Source: Tengunoibacter tsumagoiensis (GTDB lineage Bacteria > Chloroflexota > Ktedonobacteria > Ktedonobacterales > Ktedonobacteraceae). Taken from it: a DNA stretch of 64,000 nucleotides. Positions 45,141 to 54,286 of this stretch are shown here, piece by piece. Every line of letters begins with the position of its first letter. Position 1 is the stretch's first letter. The DNA lies in assembly GCF_003967535.1 (NCBI RefSeq), contig NZ_BIFR01000001.1, forward strand, positions 3,471,001 through 3,535,000. The letters run 5' to 3'. The notes under the pieces are model-generated. The model had not been told where the DNA came from, searched no databases, and saw only the letters and a list, made by a program, of their open reading frames with translations. The position numbers and the translations under genes are program-made.

Positions 45141-45801
45141 CATAGCCAATCCCACGAACCGTATGCAGCAAGCGCGGCTCGCCATCGCCCTCTAATTTTG
45201 TACGGAGATAGCCTACATAGACCTCCATAATATTGGATGACCCTTCAAAATCCAGGCCCCAGATTCGATCCATGATAATATCACGCGTCAGTACCTGTCG
45301 CGGACGTCTGAGGAATAAGGCCAGGAGCTCATATTCTGTCGGTGAAAGCTCAATTGTGCGCCCCCCACGATGGGCAACGCGAGTTCCTGTATCCAACTCA
45401 ACATCTGCAAAATGCAGCACCTCATTGCGCTCGGTCTGATTACGGCGCAAGAGAGCTTTGACGCGAGCCAGGAGCTCCTCGTGGGCAAATGGCTTGACCA
45501 GATAATCATCCGCGCCTATCTCCAGACCCTTGACGCGATCGGCCACAGCATCGCGAGCCGTCAGCAACAACACAGGGACCCGATCGCCAGCCATCCGCAA
45601 ACGGCTCACAACCTCCAGGCCGTCCAGACCTGGCAGCATTACATCCAACACAATCAGATCAGGAGCCCGCTCGAGCATACGGGTTAACGCCGCATCTCCA
45701 CTCATCGCAACGGCTACGCTATATCCCTCATAGGCAAAAATACGACGGACGAGATCCGTAATCCTGGGATCATCATCTACAATCAGAATATGAGCTTTCA
45801 T
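45127..45801 (-). CDS. OmpR/PhoB family response regulator
   Basis: A 224-aa protein. The receiver domain (about 1-118) carries the acidic pocket DDD (9-11), the phosphorylated Asp53 in IVLDVMLPG, and the Lys in DDYLVKPF (about 103). The C-terminal winged helix (about 128-222) contains ELSPTEYELLALFLRRPRQV and YVGYLRTKLE. It is a transcription factor of the two-component type, paired with the overlapping kinase gene. The gene order is regulator first, kinase second. Confidence 0.96.
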   Translation of the reverse strand: MKAHILIVDDDPRITDLVRRIFAYEGYSVAVAMSGDAALTRMLERAPDLIVLDVMLPGLDGLEVVSRLRMAGDRVPVLLLTARDAVADRVKGLEIGADDYLVKPFAHEELLARVKALLRRNQTERNEVLHFADVELDTGTRVAHRGGRTIELSPTEYELLALFLRRPRQVLTRDIIMDRIWGLDFEGSSNIMEVYVGYLRTKLEGDGEPRLLHTVRGIGYVFKD

Positions 45802-46059
45802 CTTTCCTTCTTCTCACCTTCTTGTACCTGCATGCTTCTCCCTACTGTGACACAGATTACCACACACCAGACCCCCTTAAGATGAGAGCAATCCATCAAA
45901 CCAACTATCGCATAAGAAGTTAAATCAAAGCTGAGAGCAGACTGAATTGAAACTGAGAGTTGTTCAATCTGAACACACTCGCTATTCGTTGAGATACGTG
46001 ATATACTGTACAGACTATTAAATGAAAAGGCCTTGCATAGATGTAGAAGCAGAGTGCAG

Positions 46060-46956
46060 ATGAGCAACAACAGCAAGAATAATGGAACCAACCACAACCG
46101 CCGCGTAAAAAAACCCACTGACCGCTATCGTTCTCCCAATAGCAAAGGGCGTGCCTCTACGGAAGATGAACGTCTATTGCGCCGACCAACGCAACCACTC
46201 TTTCATCCCCATGAGGTTCCCTCACAAGAGCATATCAAACAAGAGGAGCACGCGCTTGAGCGTGCGATGCATTTCGACTTTACGATTACGGACCCCTGGC
46301 GCGTTTTCCGTATTATGAGCGAATTTGTGGAGGGCTTTGATGCACTGGCCCACATTCCACCGTCAGTTGCTATCTTTGGCTCCGCTCGTACCAAACCCAA
46401 TGACCCGTCCTACGCAGCCGCCATCAAAACAGCAGAGCTCCTGGCCAGAGCTGGCTTTGGGATCATCACGGGCGGCGGGCCCGGTGTCATGGAGGCAGCC
46501 AACAAAGGGGCTCAGCAGGGGGATAATGTCTCTATTGGTTGTAATATTGAGCTCCCATTTGAGCAATCACCCAATCCATATCTGGATCTTTCATTGGATT
46601 TCTGCTACTTTTTTGTGCGCAAAACCATGTTTATTAAATACTCCAATGCCTTTATCATTTTCCCTGGTGGCTTTGGAACCATGGATGAGCTGTTTGAGGC
46701 CCTGACACTGATTCAGACTCAAAAGGTAAGTAATTTCCCGGTTATTCTCTATGATTCCCAATACTGGGGTGGTCTGATCGATTGGATCAACAACACCATG
46801 CTCAAAAAAGGGAATATCTCAGAGGCCGATGCTGCTCTCCTTCGCGTCTCCGATGATCCAGAGGAGATCTGCAAGCTGGTCTGCGATGCCTATCATGAGA
46901 GTTATCTCCAGGAACGCGAAAATCCGAAACTACATCGAGAAAAGTCGATTAGATAG
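46060..46956 (+). CDS. LOG family protein (lysine-decarboxylase-like Rossmann fold)
   Basis: 298 aa from the ATG at 46060; an in-frame TTG at 46033 is an alternative. The N-terminal 70 residues are basic and polar. The core (about 100-280) has VAIFGSARTKPNDPSYAAA, GIITGGGPGVMEAANKGAQ and the signature PGGFGTMDELFEALT (about 201-215). Members of this family hydrolyse nucleoside 5'-monophosphates, giving cytokinin-type bases or recycling nucleotides. It is preceded by an intergenic region and followed by the palindromic repeat cluster. Confidence 0.9.
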   Translation: MSNNSKNNGTNHNRRVKKPTDRYRSPNSKGRASTEDERLLRRPTQPLFHPHEVPSQEHIKQEEHALERAMHFDFTITDPWRVFRIMSEFVEGFDALAHIPPSVAIFGSARTKPNDPSYAAAIKTAELLARAGFGIITGGGPGVMEAANKGAQQGDNVSIGCNIELPFEQSPNPYLDLSLDFCYFFVRKTMFIKYSNAFIIFPGGFGTMDELFEALTLIQTQKVSNFPVILYDSQYWGGLIDWINNTMLKKGNISEADAALLRVSDDPEEICKLVCDAYHESYLQERENPKLHREKSIR

Positions 46957-47030
46957 CCAGTCCGGAGCGCGGAAAGAGACGCCCTCCTGGACACGACATA
47001 CTATGTTTTTTCGTGTATGAGAGAGGAAAT

Positions 47031-47167
47031 CAAGTAGGGCGCCTCCTTCCTAAACGTGGAGCTCCGCTCTGTGAGCCCCTCCATAGGCAAACGAGAACTT
47101 GAGCCATGGAGGGGCTCACAGAGCGTAAAGGGACCATAGGAAAGAGACAAGCAACTTTCCCTACTTG
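47031..47167. repeat. Palindromic element, copy 1
   Basis: CAAGTAGGG at the left and CCCTACTTG at the right, with the inner inverted parts GAGCCCCTCCATAGG and CCATGGAGGGGCTCACA. About 137 bp, with no coding potential beyond spurious frames. Confidence 0.85.
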
Positions 47168-47207
47168 AAGGTTCATTATACTCTTCTTCATGCATGGAGC
47201 AATATAA

Positions 47208-47354
47208 CAAGTAGGGAATGTCGCTTGTCTCCTTCCTCAATTGTGGAGCTTCGCAATGGTCGCCCCTCCATAGCTCCATTGGACACAATGCCATGGAGGG
47301 GCTCACAGAGCGGAATGGGACCATAGGAAAGAGACAAGCAACTTTCCCTACTTG
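47208..47354. repeat. Palindromic element, copy 2
   Basis: Same ends as copy 1 (CAAGTAGGGAATGTCGCTTG to CCCTACTTG). Together with its spacer it forms a 187-bp unit, duplicated in tandem in copy 3 with only a few differences. Confidence 0.85.
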
Positions 47355-47394
47355 AAGGAACATTATACTCTTCTTCATGCATGGAGCAATATAA

Positions 47395-47541
47395 CAAGTA
47401 GGGAATGTCGCTTGTCTCCTTCCTCAATTGTGGAGCTTCGCAATGGTCGCCCCTCCATAGCTCCATTGGACACAATGCCATGGAGGGGCTCACAGAGCGG
47501 AATGGGACCATAGGAAAGAGACAAGCAACTTTCCCTACTTG
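47395..47541. repeat. Palindromic element, copy 3 (tandem duplicate of copy 2)
   Basis: Nearly identical to 47208-47354 and at a distance of 187 bp, including the spacer ATTATACTCTTCTTCATGCA. It indicates a recent local duplication. Confidence 0.85.
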
Positions 47542-47581
47542 AAGGTTCATGATATATGTTTTCGTTCACAATATGACAAGA

Positions 47582-47729
47582 CAAGTAGGGAAGGTCGCTT
47601 GTCTCCTTCCACCATCGTCAAGCTCCACCAATGGTCGCCCCTCCATAACCCAACGAGAACTTGAGCCATGGAGGGGCTCACACAACGGGGCTGGACGAGA
47701 GGAAAGAGACAAGCAACTTTCCCTACTTG
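47582..47729. repeat. Palindromic element, copy 4
   Basis: CAAGTAGGGAAGGTCGCTTG at the left, CCCTACTTG at the right, with a more diverged centre (GGAGGGGCTCACACAACGG). Confidence 0.85.
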
Positions 47730-47769
47730 AAAGTGTATCATATATTTTTTCATGCACAGAGCAGCAAGA

Positions 47770-47898
47770 CAAGTAGGGCGTCTCCTTCCTCAATCGCGAA
47801 GCTCCACTATGCCAGCCCCTCCATAGCCTTTGTTCCCATTAAGCCATGGAGGGGCTCACACAACGGAGCCGGACCAGAGGAAAGAGACGCCCTACTTT
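47770..47898. repeat. Palindromic element, copy 5
   Basis: Left end CAAGTAGGGCG and right end CGCCCTACTTT; the centre keeps CCATGGAGGGGCTCACACA. It ends 50 bases before the M48 gene and may act as its transcription stop. Confidence 0.8.
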
Positions 47899-47948
47899 AC
47901 ATTGTATGATATGCAAAATCGTCTATATTCGACCAGGCTCAACAACAC

Positions 47949-48950
47949 CTAATAGATAGATGAGCCACACAGACTACAGAAACGGCGATTCGCCTGCTCG
48001 CGACCACAATGGGGGCAGAAGATTGTCTTAGCCTGATCAGTGGCCTCATTATGGGGACCATAGCCATTACTCTTCCCATTACGTGGTGCGGAACCTGGCA
48101 CATGAGGGTAATTGCCGTCCAGAATGGCTCGATACTCACGGCTCTCACACCAGTTAACGCTCTCACGAGCACGTACAACCGTCAGAGGATGGCTCACAGA
48201 AGTGACCATTAAGAGACGATAGAGCCGGTCAAGGGCATTAATATCAATCTCCTCATACAGGTCGGCCTGCTTCAGAAACTCTTTCGTATCCATCTGATCT
48301 CGCTGCATCAGGGTTCCACCGGCCAACTTCATCATGACAGAGACCATTACGTCAGCATCTTGCACAACAAGAGCCGCCGATCGGTCGGCAGTAAACTCTG
48401 ACTTGCGATCCCATTCCAGGAAGGCAATCTCAAGCGAACGACCAACAACACGTCCCAGACCCAACGTCATATCCCCCAGGATACTTAGCAGGACCCCAAT
48501 GCTACGCGCCATCGTCTTGTAAAGCACATGCCCGGCCTTAATATGCCCCAATTCGTGAGCGATGACGGCTAGCACCTCATCATCACTCAGCAGGTCCACG
48601 AGGCCACTGTGCAGGACGATATAGGGATGATCATGGCCGCTTGTGTAGGCATTGACCATTGGCATCTGAGCAATATAGAGCTCCGGCTCTGGAACGTCGA
48701 TGATAGCACAGGCCTCCTGCAATAAGCTATACAATCTGGGGCACTGCCTGGAGCTTACACGAATGCTCTGAGCAATATTCTGAATGTAGGCAATGCGTTC
48801 GGGAAGAATCTCGAGAAATTTGCGAACGGCGATATCAAATCCTGGCACCTTCTGTAAGGCTGTAAGGGCTGCGCGATCGTATGGATGTTGGAGCGCAATG
48901 GGATCAATACCAGGGAAACGTTGACGCTCCTTCGGCTGGACAGTGGACAT
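47949..48950 (-). CDS. M48 family zinc metalloprotease with C-terminal zinc ribbon
   Basis: 333 aa from ATG 48950, with AAGGAGC before it. The HELGH motif is at 132-136 (AHELGHIKAG) and a third ligand Glu is likely in EWDRKSEFTADR (about 185-196). About 145-165 is a hydrophobic segment consistent with membrane association. The C-terminus (about 313-331) is a C-x2-C...C-x2-C ribbon, CPHCGREQANRRFCSLCGSS, not found in most HtpX-type members. Such proteases remove damaged membrane proteins; the added ribbon may bind protein or nucleic acid. The neighbouring repeats end close to its stop. Confidence 0.9.
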   Translation of the reverse strand: MSTVQPKERQRFPGIDPIALQHPYDRAALTALQKVPGFDIAVRKFLEILPERIAYIQNIAQSIRVSSRQCPRLYSLLQEACAIIDVPEPELYIAQMPMVNAYTSGHDHPYIVLHSGLVDLLSDDEVLAVIAHELGHIKAGHVLYKTMARSIGVLLSILGDMTLGLGRVVGRSLEIAFLEWDRKSEFTADRSAALVVQDADVMVSVMMKLAGGTLMQRDQMDTKEFLKQADLYEEIDINALDRLYRLLMVTSVSHPLTVVRARESVNWCESREYRAILDGNYPHVPGSAPRNGKSNGYGPHNEATDQAKTIFCPHCGREQANRRFCSLCGSSIY

Positions 48951-49354
48951 AAATAGCTCCTTGTCGTTGCCACTAGAGGGGTATTCACTGTTTTTATGTA
49001 AATTGTATCTATGCACGATATGAGTAGTTCACAGTTCTTCCTATTATACACTGCCTAAACGACTTATGCACACTTTATATAGCCAATTTTCGTTACCGGA
49101 GAGAGGATTATCCACCAGAGACGAAAAGAGACGAAAAATTCCCTCTTCAGGGACATGCAGAATTGCCGCGCAAATGGTACAATAGATCAGGTTTGTTGTC
49201 ACTATTGTAATCAAACCAAACGTTAAAGAAGAGAGCGCTGCAAAGCACTCTACTCATACGCGTCTCAGAAAAAGAGGAATAGCCTCGCTAACAGGCTGTG
49301 CCTCGCTCAGGCATGTTCTCAATTACAGAAGGGATATGCAGAAGGGATATAGAT
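48951..49354. other. Intergenic region between M48 and gnd genes
   Basis: About 400 bases containing divergent promoters by position. No repeat, hairpin or ORF stands out; the stretch ATAGATCAGGTTTGTTGTC is AT-rich but not a recognisable site. Confidence 0.35.
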
Positions 49355-50410
49355 ATGGAACTTGGTCTCGTTGGTCTTGGTCGTATGGGCGCTTATATGG
49401 CAAAACGGTTGCTACGAAATGGGCATACCGTTGTAGGCTATGCTCGCCGCACGACGACCGTTCAGGGGGCATTACAGGATGGCGCAATCACTCGGGGTTC
49501 TTCTTCTTTAGAAGATCTGGTAAAACAGCTTGCCCAGCCTCGCGTCATCTGGCTCATGGTACCCGCAGCCTCGGTGGATGCAACACTTCACGATCTCTTG
49601 CCTTTTCTTTCACCCGATGACGTGGTGATCGACGGCGGCAATTCATATTATCATGATGATATTCGTCGCGCAAAGATGCTGAAAGAGCATCAGATTCACT
49701 ATTTGGATGTGGGAACGAGCGGTGGAGTATGGGGACTTGAGCGCGGTTACTGCCAGATGATTGGCGGTGAGGATGAGATTGTAAAGCGTCTTGATCCCAT
49801 CTTCTCAACGTTAGCCCCAGGCATCCAGGCTGCGTCTCGCACTGAAGGGCGTGAGAAGATCACCACTGGAACAGCGGAGCAGGGGTACCTCCATTGTGGT
49901 CCTCATGGTGCTGGCCACTTTGTGAAGATGGTTCACAATGGCATCGAGTATGGTGTGATGGCTGCCTATGCTGAGGGCTTGAATATTCTGCGCCATGCCA
50001 ATATTGGCCTGAATACTCAGACGGTGGATGCCGAGACGGCTCCTCTCAGCAACCCTGAATACTACCAGTACGATTTCAATCTGACCGATATAACCGAGCT
50101 CTGGCGCCGTGGTAGCGTTATCGGATCATGGTTGCTCGACCTGACTGCCCATGCAATGTTGCAGAGCCCAACCCTGGAGAACTTCAAGGGCCGCGTGGCT
50201 GACTCCGGCGAAGGTCGCTGGACCATTGCCGCTGCCATTGACGAAGGCGTGCCAGCTCACGTTCTGACAGCCGCTCTCTATGAGCGCTTTAGCTCGCGCA
50301 ATCAGGATGAGTTCGCGAATAAGGTGCTGTCCGCCATGCGCTTCCAGTTTGGTGGTCACGTAGAGACGGAAGAGACACATAAGATCGATAAAAATACACC
50401 TGAAGGTTAG
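49355..50410 (+). CDS. gnd: 6-phosphogluconate dehydrogenase, decarboxylating (short type)
   Basis: 351 aa from ATG 49355, with GAAGGG just upstream; the longer frame from 49298 has none. The NADP-binding motif is ELGLVGLGRMGAYMAKRLLR. The substrate site includes LDVGTSGGVWGLERGYCQMI and HFVKMVHNGIEYGVMAAYAE. It converts 6-phosphogluconate to ribulose 5-phosphate, carbon dioxide and NADPH or NADH. The length is that of the shorter, tetrameric bacterial type. It is not linked to the other pentose phosphate genes in this window. Confidence 0.96.
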   Translation: MELGLVGLGRMGAYMAKRLLRNGHTVVGYARRTTTVQGALQDGAITRGSSSLEDLVKQLAQPRVIWLMVPAASVDATLHDLLPFLSPDDVVIDGGNSYYHDDIRRAKMLKEHQIHYLDVGTSGGVWGLERGYCQMIGGEDEIVKRLDPIFSTLAPGIQAASRTEGREKITTGTAEQGYLHCGPHGAGHFVKMVHNGIEYGVMAAYAEGLNILRHANIGLNTQTVDAETAPLSNPEYYQYDFNLTDITELWRRGSVIGSWLLDLTAHAMLQSPTLENFKGRVADSGEGRWTIAAAIDEGVPAHVLTAALYERFSSRNQDEFANKVLSAMRFQFGGHVETEETHKIDKNTPEG

Positions 50411-50424
50411 TTAGCTCACCTTCT

Positions 50425-50489
50425 CAGGAAAAAGAAACAGGTGCCGAGGATGGTTTATTCTCATCCTCGGCACCTGTTTCTTTTCCTGC
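50425..50489 (+). terminator. Strong terminator after gnd
   Basis: The arms CAGGAAAAAGAAACAGGTGC (plus CGAGGATG) and their complement form a stem of about 28 bp with a T-rich outer arm. Confidence 0.85.
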
Positions 50490-50589
50490 TCAGATCACTC
50501 TTCTGAAGATAAGAGGGTGAACTCCTTGCATCAACGTTTACTCAGGCGCCTGCTTCATTGGCAATGATCGATCAGATGTTTGTGGTCAA

Positions 50590-50793
50590 TTAGCGGACGT
50601 CAAGCTGATCTGGTGTTACTTCATACTCTTTCGTGACGCCCTGGATACGGGCTTTGATCACGACAAGGCTTCCCAGCTGGCGAACAACAACGGCGGGAAC
50701 TGGCATACGCACATTCCCGTCACGATAGCGCCAGGTGACTAATTGATGGGACTGAAAACCACTCTGGTCAATGACGTCAGGTGACACACTCAT
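50590..50793 (-). CDS. Small 67-aa protein, unknown
   Basis: The start at 50793 has AAGGAG seven bases before it. The longer frame to 51099 has a stretch with no sign of coding, so only this part is accepted. It contains VTWRYRDGNVRMPVPAVVVR and IKARIQGVTKEYEVTPDQLD; small SH3-like beta-barrel proteins look like this, but I cannot name a family. No membrane helix. Confidence 0.6.
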   Translation of the reverse strand: MSVSPDVIDQSGFQSHQLVTWRYRDGNVRMPVPAVVVRQLGSLVVIKARIQGVTKEYEVTPDQLDVR

Positions 50794-51250
50794 GAGACTG
50801 CTCCTTAGGAAACTTAAAAATGATTGCGAATGGAAGACAACGATCGTGTCTGAAAAATGACGAAGCCTGTGATTGGTGAGGAACAGACCTGCTACCTTCA
50901 TTGGTGCAAGAGGGTTGACTCGACTTCCGAAGCTGAGCGCCCTCAAAGCGGTTGCGCTCTCTCGGGGTGCAAGCAGGCAGTCATTGCGTGCTCGCATTGG
51001 ATCTCTATTGTATGTGTGCTCTAGTTTAGTGTTTTCATAGTTCATACCATCTATGAAAACACTTTGAGACGTCTCGTTATTTCTTCCTTGCTCTGCCATA
51101 CACTATAGCAGATCATAACACAGAATGCTACCTGCTTAATGGCATAATTGAATATTGATAGCAAGATGAGAGATAAGAGAAGGCTGTCATGGCGGAGGTT
51201 AATGGTGGTGGAATGAGGTTTTTTTGTCTCTTTTCCCTATTAAGTAATGT

Positions 51251-51397
51251 AAAGTAGGGAAAGCCGCTTGTCTCTTTCCTCTCGTCCGGCTCCGTTGTGT
51301 GAGCCCCTCCATGGCTCAATGGGAACAGAGGCTATGGAGGGGCTGGCATTGCGGAGCTTCACGATTGTGGAAGGAGACAAGCGACCTTCCCTACTTG
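51251..51397. repeat. Palindromic element, copy 6
   Basis: Ends AAAGTAGGG and CCCTACTTG; centre GAGCCCCTCCATGGC and GCTATGGAGGGGCTGGC. Same family as the 47-kb cluster. Confidence 0.8.
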
Positions 51398-51437
51398 TTT
51401 TATCACATCGAAGTATTTTTCGCATATAAAAACATGT

Positions 51438-51576
51438 AAAGTAGGGAAAGTCGCTTGTCTCTTTCCTCTCGTCCTGCTCCGTTGTGTGGGCCCCTCCATG
51501 GCTCAATGGGACGATGAGCTATGGAGGGGCTCACATCATGCAGCTTCACATTGAGGAAGGAGATGGGCAAACCTTA
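51438..51576. repeat. Palindromic element, copy 7
   Basis: Left end AAAGTAGGGAAAGTCGCTTG; the right end overlaps the 3' end of the NDH-2 gene and has lost the CCCTACTTG terminus. Centre GGAGGGGCTCACATCATG. Confidence 0.7.
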
Positions 51577-52914
51577 TCGAGACTGTACGGGCTGGCGTGG
51601 AGCCTCTTCCGGTTTCACGAGGGGCAGCGAATCGGCAACATAGGTGATGATTCGAGCTCGTCGCTGGAACGTGAGATAGGCCCATGCCCATTGCAGCATC
51701 ACAATGATACGATTCGAGAAACCAATCAGATAAACGACATGCACGCCCAGCCACATGATCCAGCCTAAGAAACCGGTGATGTGCAGGAAGCCCAGATCCA
51801 CAATGCCGTAAGCGCGTCCCACTGTAGCCATATACCCTTTATTTTTATAGCGGAAGGGGGCTGGCTGCTTCGTGCTTTGTACACGCTCTTTGATTGACTT
51901 CGCAACGTACCGGCCCTCTTGCATGGCTACAGGTGCCACGCCTGGCAGGGGCTTACCATCTTGAGTGGCACTGGCCGTATCGCCAATGACATAGATCTCT
52001 GGATGTCCTGGCAGGGTGAGATCCTCCTGAACTTTGACGCGACCCGCCCGGTCAACTTCGCCCTGCAACCAGGTACCTGCTGGTGAGGCCTGCACACCTG
52101 CCGTCCAGATGACCGTGTGAGCCGGAATACGCTGTCCAGCCGCGATCACACCATGCTCGTCAATGGCTTCTAGTGCCGTATTTAAACGGACATCGACTCC
52201 CAGGTGGGTCAGTTCTTTCACCACTTTACGGCCCAGGCTCTCGGGGAAGGTTCCCAGAATGCGTGGGAGGGCTTCGACAAGAATAATACGAGCCATCGAT
52301 GTATCGATATGGCGAAATTCTGAGGCCAGTGTCTTATGGGCAACTTCAGCAATAGCCCCGGCCATCTCGACGCCCGTAGGACCTCCACCAACGACAATAA
52401 AGGTGAGCAGCTCTTGAATACGCTCTGGATCTGTCTCCAGTTCAGCTGTCTCAAACGCTTGCAGGATCTTCCGACGAATGCCGCGTGCATCGTCAAGCGA
52501 TTTAAGGCCTGGAGCCAGTGGACGCCATTCTTTCGCGTGCCCGAAATAGTTTTCGTGCGCGCCTGTCGCAACAATCAGATAATCATAAGAGAGAGAGAGA
52601 TCATCCATCAGGACATGACGTCCCTCGACATCAATACCTGTAACTTCATCCATAATAACAGAAATGTTTTTATATTTCCGCAACACATGACGAATCGGAA
52701 CGCTAATATCCGCAGGGGAGAGGCCAGCTGTGGCTACTTGATAGAGAAGCGGCTGAAAAAGATGATGATTAGTCCGGTCAATAACAGTCACGCGAACAGG
52801 TGCATTCCCTAACGCTCTGGCCGCCTGTAAACCTCCAAAGCCTGCGCCAATAATGACTACATGAGGAAGCTTTGCTAATTGCTCTTTAGATAAAGAAGAT
52901 GCGTTTGTTTTCAT
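51574..52914 (-). CDS. ndh: Type II NADH dehydrogenase (NDH-2)
   Basis: A 446-aa flavoprotein. The FAD-binding motif is IIGAGFGGLQAARALG (about 21-36). The NADH-binding motif is IVVGGGPTGVEMAGAIAEV (about 168-186). The late FAD motif is IYVIGDTASA. A C-terminal amphipathic/hydrophobic helix region (about 385-410, WIMWLGVHVVYLIGFSNRII) provides membrane attachment. It passes electrons from NADH to quinone without pumping protons. The 3' end is overlapped slightly by repeat copy 7. Confidence 0.95.
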   Translation of the reverse strand: MKTNASSLSKEQLAKLPHVVIIGAGFGGLQAARALGNAPVRVTVIDRTNHHLFQPLLYQVATAGLSPADISVPIRHVLRKYKNISVIMDEVTGIDVEGRHVLMDDLSLSYDYLIVATGAHENYFGHAKEWRPLAPGLKSLDDARGIRRKILQAFETAELETDPERIQELLTFIVVGGGPTGVEMAGAIAEVAHKTLASEFRHIDTSMARIILVEALPRILGTFPESLGRKVVKELTHLGVDVRLNTALEAIDEHGVIAAGQRIPAHTVIWTAGVQASPAGTWLQGEVDRAGRVKVQEDLTLPGHPEIYVIGDTASATQDGKPLPGVAPVAMQEGRYVAKSIKERVQSTKQPAPFRYKNKGYMATVGRAYGIVDLGFLHITGFLGWIMWLGVHVVYLIGFSNRIIVMLQWAWAYLTFQRRARIITYVADSLPLVKPEEAPRQPVQSR

Positions 52915-53220
52915 ACTGTGACAGTCTTTCCAGATACCTATTTGTCTACTGATAATCCCATAAGATCCCAGACATCTTCGTTCAAAGGACGGGTACAGAC
53001 AGTATCTTATTATTCAGTCCGTCATGGCAGCCATATTGCTCATCCAATTGCGCTATTCTCTACTTGTCACAGGAAAGTAATTAGCGCCTGCCAGCTGACT
53101 TTTCTTCCCTCTATTATGAGGCGAATGCTCCATAAATGCAACCCGATGTTTAATGATTCTGGCCACTATAATAACATTTGCATAAAAAATAATGGGAGCT
53201 GAGACCGTTGATGGAGTCAC
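52915..53220. other. Intergenic region upstream of NDH-2
   Basis: Probably holds the ndh promoter. A plus-strand frame here (52918-53202) was not accepted, because it has no ribosome site and its composition is not protein-like. No other structure seen. Confidence 0.35.
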
Positions 53221-53777
53221 AAGGGGTCCCGACGGCCATCATGAGGGGGAACATGGTGGGGTGGCTCACCCTCGCCCATCATAAGGGAGGAACATGGTGG
53301 GGTGGCTCACCCTCGCCCATCATAAGGGAGGAACATGGTGGGGTGGCTCACCCTCGCCCATCATAAGGGAGGAACATGGTGGGGGTGGCTCACCCTCGCC
53401 CATCATAAGGGAGGAACATGGTGGGGTGGCTCACCCTCGCCCATCATAAGGGAGGAACATGGTATGGTGGCTCACCACGGCCATCATAAGGGAGGAACAT
53501 GGTGGGGTGGCTCACCCTCGCCCATCATGAGGGAGGAACATGGTGGGGGTGGCTCACCCTCGCCCATCATAAAGGAGGAACATGGTGGGATGGCTCACCC
53601 TCGCCCATCATAAGGGAGGAACATGGTATGGTGGCTCACCCTCGCCCATCATAAGGGAGGAACATGGTATGGTGGCTCACCCTCGCCCATCATAAGGGAG
53701 GAACATGGTATGGTGGCTCACCCTCGCCCATCATAAGGGAGGAACATGGTATGGTGGCTCACCACGGCCATCATGAA
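53221..53777 (+). repeat. Tandem array, about 13 units of 41-42 bp
   Basis: Unit: GGAACATGGTGGGGTGGCTC, then ACCCTCGCCCATCATAAGGGA. About 13 copies in direct order, differing at few positions (GGGG or TATGG after the first ten bases). There are no distinct spacers, so it is not a CRISPR. Its final unit runs into the inverted repeat that follows. Confidence 0.9.
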
Positions 53778-53811
53778 TGATGGGCCCCACATGTTTAGGC
53801 GATAAATCGCC
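53756..53811 (+). repeat. Dispersed repeat copy facing the inverted array
   Basis: Begins GGCTCACCACGGCCATCATG and ends GCGATAAATCGCC; nearly identical to the copy after glgB at 42366. Confidence 0.8.
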
Positions 53812-53979
53812 CTTTATACGCAATTTATTCCACAATGGTAGATGAGGGGTATGGGATTGAAGGGGACGTTTTACCGCCATCATGATGGGATGGGTCTCTT
53901 AAAGAATGTATGTTGTTCGCAAAAACGGAGGTTTACATTCTTTGCAATAATCGATAATGACCAAAATAATCCGCGTCCA

Positions 53980-54285
53980 TCATGCAATAACGCAATATGA
54001 GCGATTTATCGCATAAACATGTAGGGCCCATCATTCATGATGGCCGCGGGGACCCACTCCACCATGTTCCACCCTCACCTCATCCCCAATGGCCTCATCA
54101 TGTAATAACGCAATATGAGCGATTTATCGCCTAAACATGTAGGGTCCATCATTTATGATGGCCGCGGGGACCCACTCCACCATGTTCCACCCTCACCCCA
54201 TCATCCCCAATGGCCTCATCATGTAATAACGCAATACGAGCGATTTATCGCATAAACATGTGGGGCCCATCATTCATGATGGCCG
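53980..54285 (-). repeat. Inverted array of the same dispersed repeat (2.5 units of about 120 bp)
   Basis: GCGATTTATCGC recurs at 54001, 54119 and 54240, each followed by ATAAACATGT or a close variant, and ATCATTCATGATGGCC. It is inverted relative to 53756-53811, giving a large potential hairpin at 53.76-54.29 kb. It abuts the stop codon of the kinase gene. Confidence 0.85.
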
Positions 54286-54286
54286 T

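Noticed and set aside
47001..47909. Several overlapping 70-125 codon frames on both strands
   Set aside because: All are translations of the palindromic element family; they repeat with each copy and carry no start context.
52918..53202. 94-codon plus-strand frame
   Set aside because: No ribosome site or recognisable sequence; more likely the ndh upstream region.
53335..53613. 92-codon frame with a repetitive sequence
   Set aside because: It is translation of the 41-42 bp tandem array, with a frame that drifts because the unit length is not constant.
53221..53777. Possible CRISPR array
   Set aside because: Units are directly adjacent with no unique spacers, and no cas gene is nearby.
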